Source: Paraglaciecola sp. 20A4
GTDB taxonomy: Bacteria; Pseudomonadota; Gammaproteobacteria; Enterobacterales; Alteromonadaceae
Reading direction: 5' to 3'
Assembly (NCBI RefSeq): GCF_011378905.1
Contig: NZ_WTPY01000042.1
Coordinates: 1 to 34,253, forward strand
Length of the DNA: 34,253 nucleotides
Below the pieces are notes generated by a model. The model made no database searches, was not told the origin of the DNA, and was given only the letters and a program-made list of their open reading frames with translations. Each line of letters opens with the position of its first letter. The first letter of the stretch is position 1. Below, in pieces: positions 33,819-34,253 of this stretch. The position numbers and the translations under genes are program-made.

Positions 33819-34253
33819 AAGTATTACCAAAACTTCGTGAGGTCTTTAATAGTAAGTTAATCACACATGTGTGGACAGTAATTAAACATAAGTAAATATT
33901 TCACATACTAATGATGGGATAAGTGCCAATTGTAGGCCTTTGCCATTGGCTTTACGCGCATCATAAGTTCCCATCTTTGCGGATTGCAAACTAACTCATT
34001 AAGTTACTCTGATTTAAACTGGCTATATGAGAAATTAGATATAATGACATTAGGCCAAAATGCCTATCTCGCTTTCGATTATTACGCTTTGTTTGGCCTC
34101 ACTTTACTTTTCTCAAAAACGCTAAGTTATTAACTTATCTCTGGCAAATATTTTTCACATGGTTTTTAATATGAATTCATACGTAGGATCTTAAGGAAAT
34201 TAGGGGTTGAATGCATGTTCTAAATCTGATCAGATGTTTATCGCCAAACAAAC
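33819..34253. other. Right edge, largely non-coding
   Basis: About 430 AT-rich bases. A 29-codon ATG frame near 34044 has no good ribosome site. At the very end an AGGGG (34202-34206) is followed by ATG at 34211, whose frame stays open to the window edge (14 codons), so a plus-strand gene may begin here. A TTG at 34207 is open as well. Neither can be decided. Confidence 0.3.

Noticed and set aside
34044-34133. 29-codon frame near the right edge
   Set aside because: Too short, with no usable ribosome site and no recognised motif.

Overview
The window is chromosomal DNA from a marine gammaproteobacterium, most likely an agar-degrading member of the Alteromonadaceae (Paraglaciecola/Glaciecola/Pseudoalteromonas-like). 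This is inferred from protein families and moderately AT-rich DNA, not from an rRNA gene. No rRNA, tRNA, CRISPR array or intact mobile element was found.

Left part (1-12150): a sugar-uptake and catabolism locus. A four-gene minus-strand operon (5447 down to 1008) encodes an enolase-superfamily protein, a zinc alcohol dehydrogenase, a KduD-like SDR and an AldA-like aldehyde dehydrogenase. Together these match the four oxidoreductive steps from 3,6-anhydro-L-galactose (AHG, the agar/porphyran sugar) to 2-keto-3-deoxy-D-gluconate. A divergent FadR-type GntR regulator follows, then a TonB-dependent receptor, a flavin-dependent 'tryptophan halogenase' family protein and a SapC-family protein. One near-palindrome, ATTGTTAAC plus a variable tail, occurs in front of the operon, the regulator and the receptor, which suggests a single regulon. 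Beyond the operon's 3' end (1-931) are decayed gene remnants: a yellow/major-royal-jelly-like beta-propeller fragment and a frameshifted antibiotic-biosynthesis-monooxygenase (ABM) fragment.

Middle (12150-15845): gene-poor, AT-rich DNA holding a small two-helix membrane protein, a short Rho paralogue made only of the ATPase/translocase half, and a sulfotransferase-like protein.

Right part (15846-34253): a PQQ/sorbosone-dehydrogenase-like lipoprotein, an orphan family-3 solute-binding protein, a YhbW-type flavin oxidoreductase, dipeptidase E and a second TonB receptor. Divergent from that receptor is a four-gene operon: a histidine-phosphatase-fold protein, an acyl-CoA dehydrogenase, an APH-fold kinase and a quinone oxidoreductase. 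Its kinase and dehydrogenase look like the split form of ACAD10/ACAD11 (4-hydroxyacyl-CoA catabolism). The remainder includes a DUF3718-like protein, an unlisted 56-residue membrane protein, a TPR-aspartyl hydroxylase, a DUF924 protein, an S9 peptidase, a YkgJ-type cysteine-cluster protein and a membrane protein.

All functions are homology inferences made by eye. Starts were moved to the codon with the best ribosome-binding site where the longest frame looked wrong.
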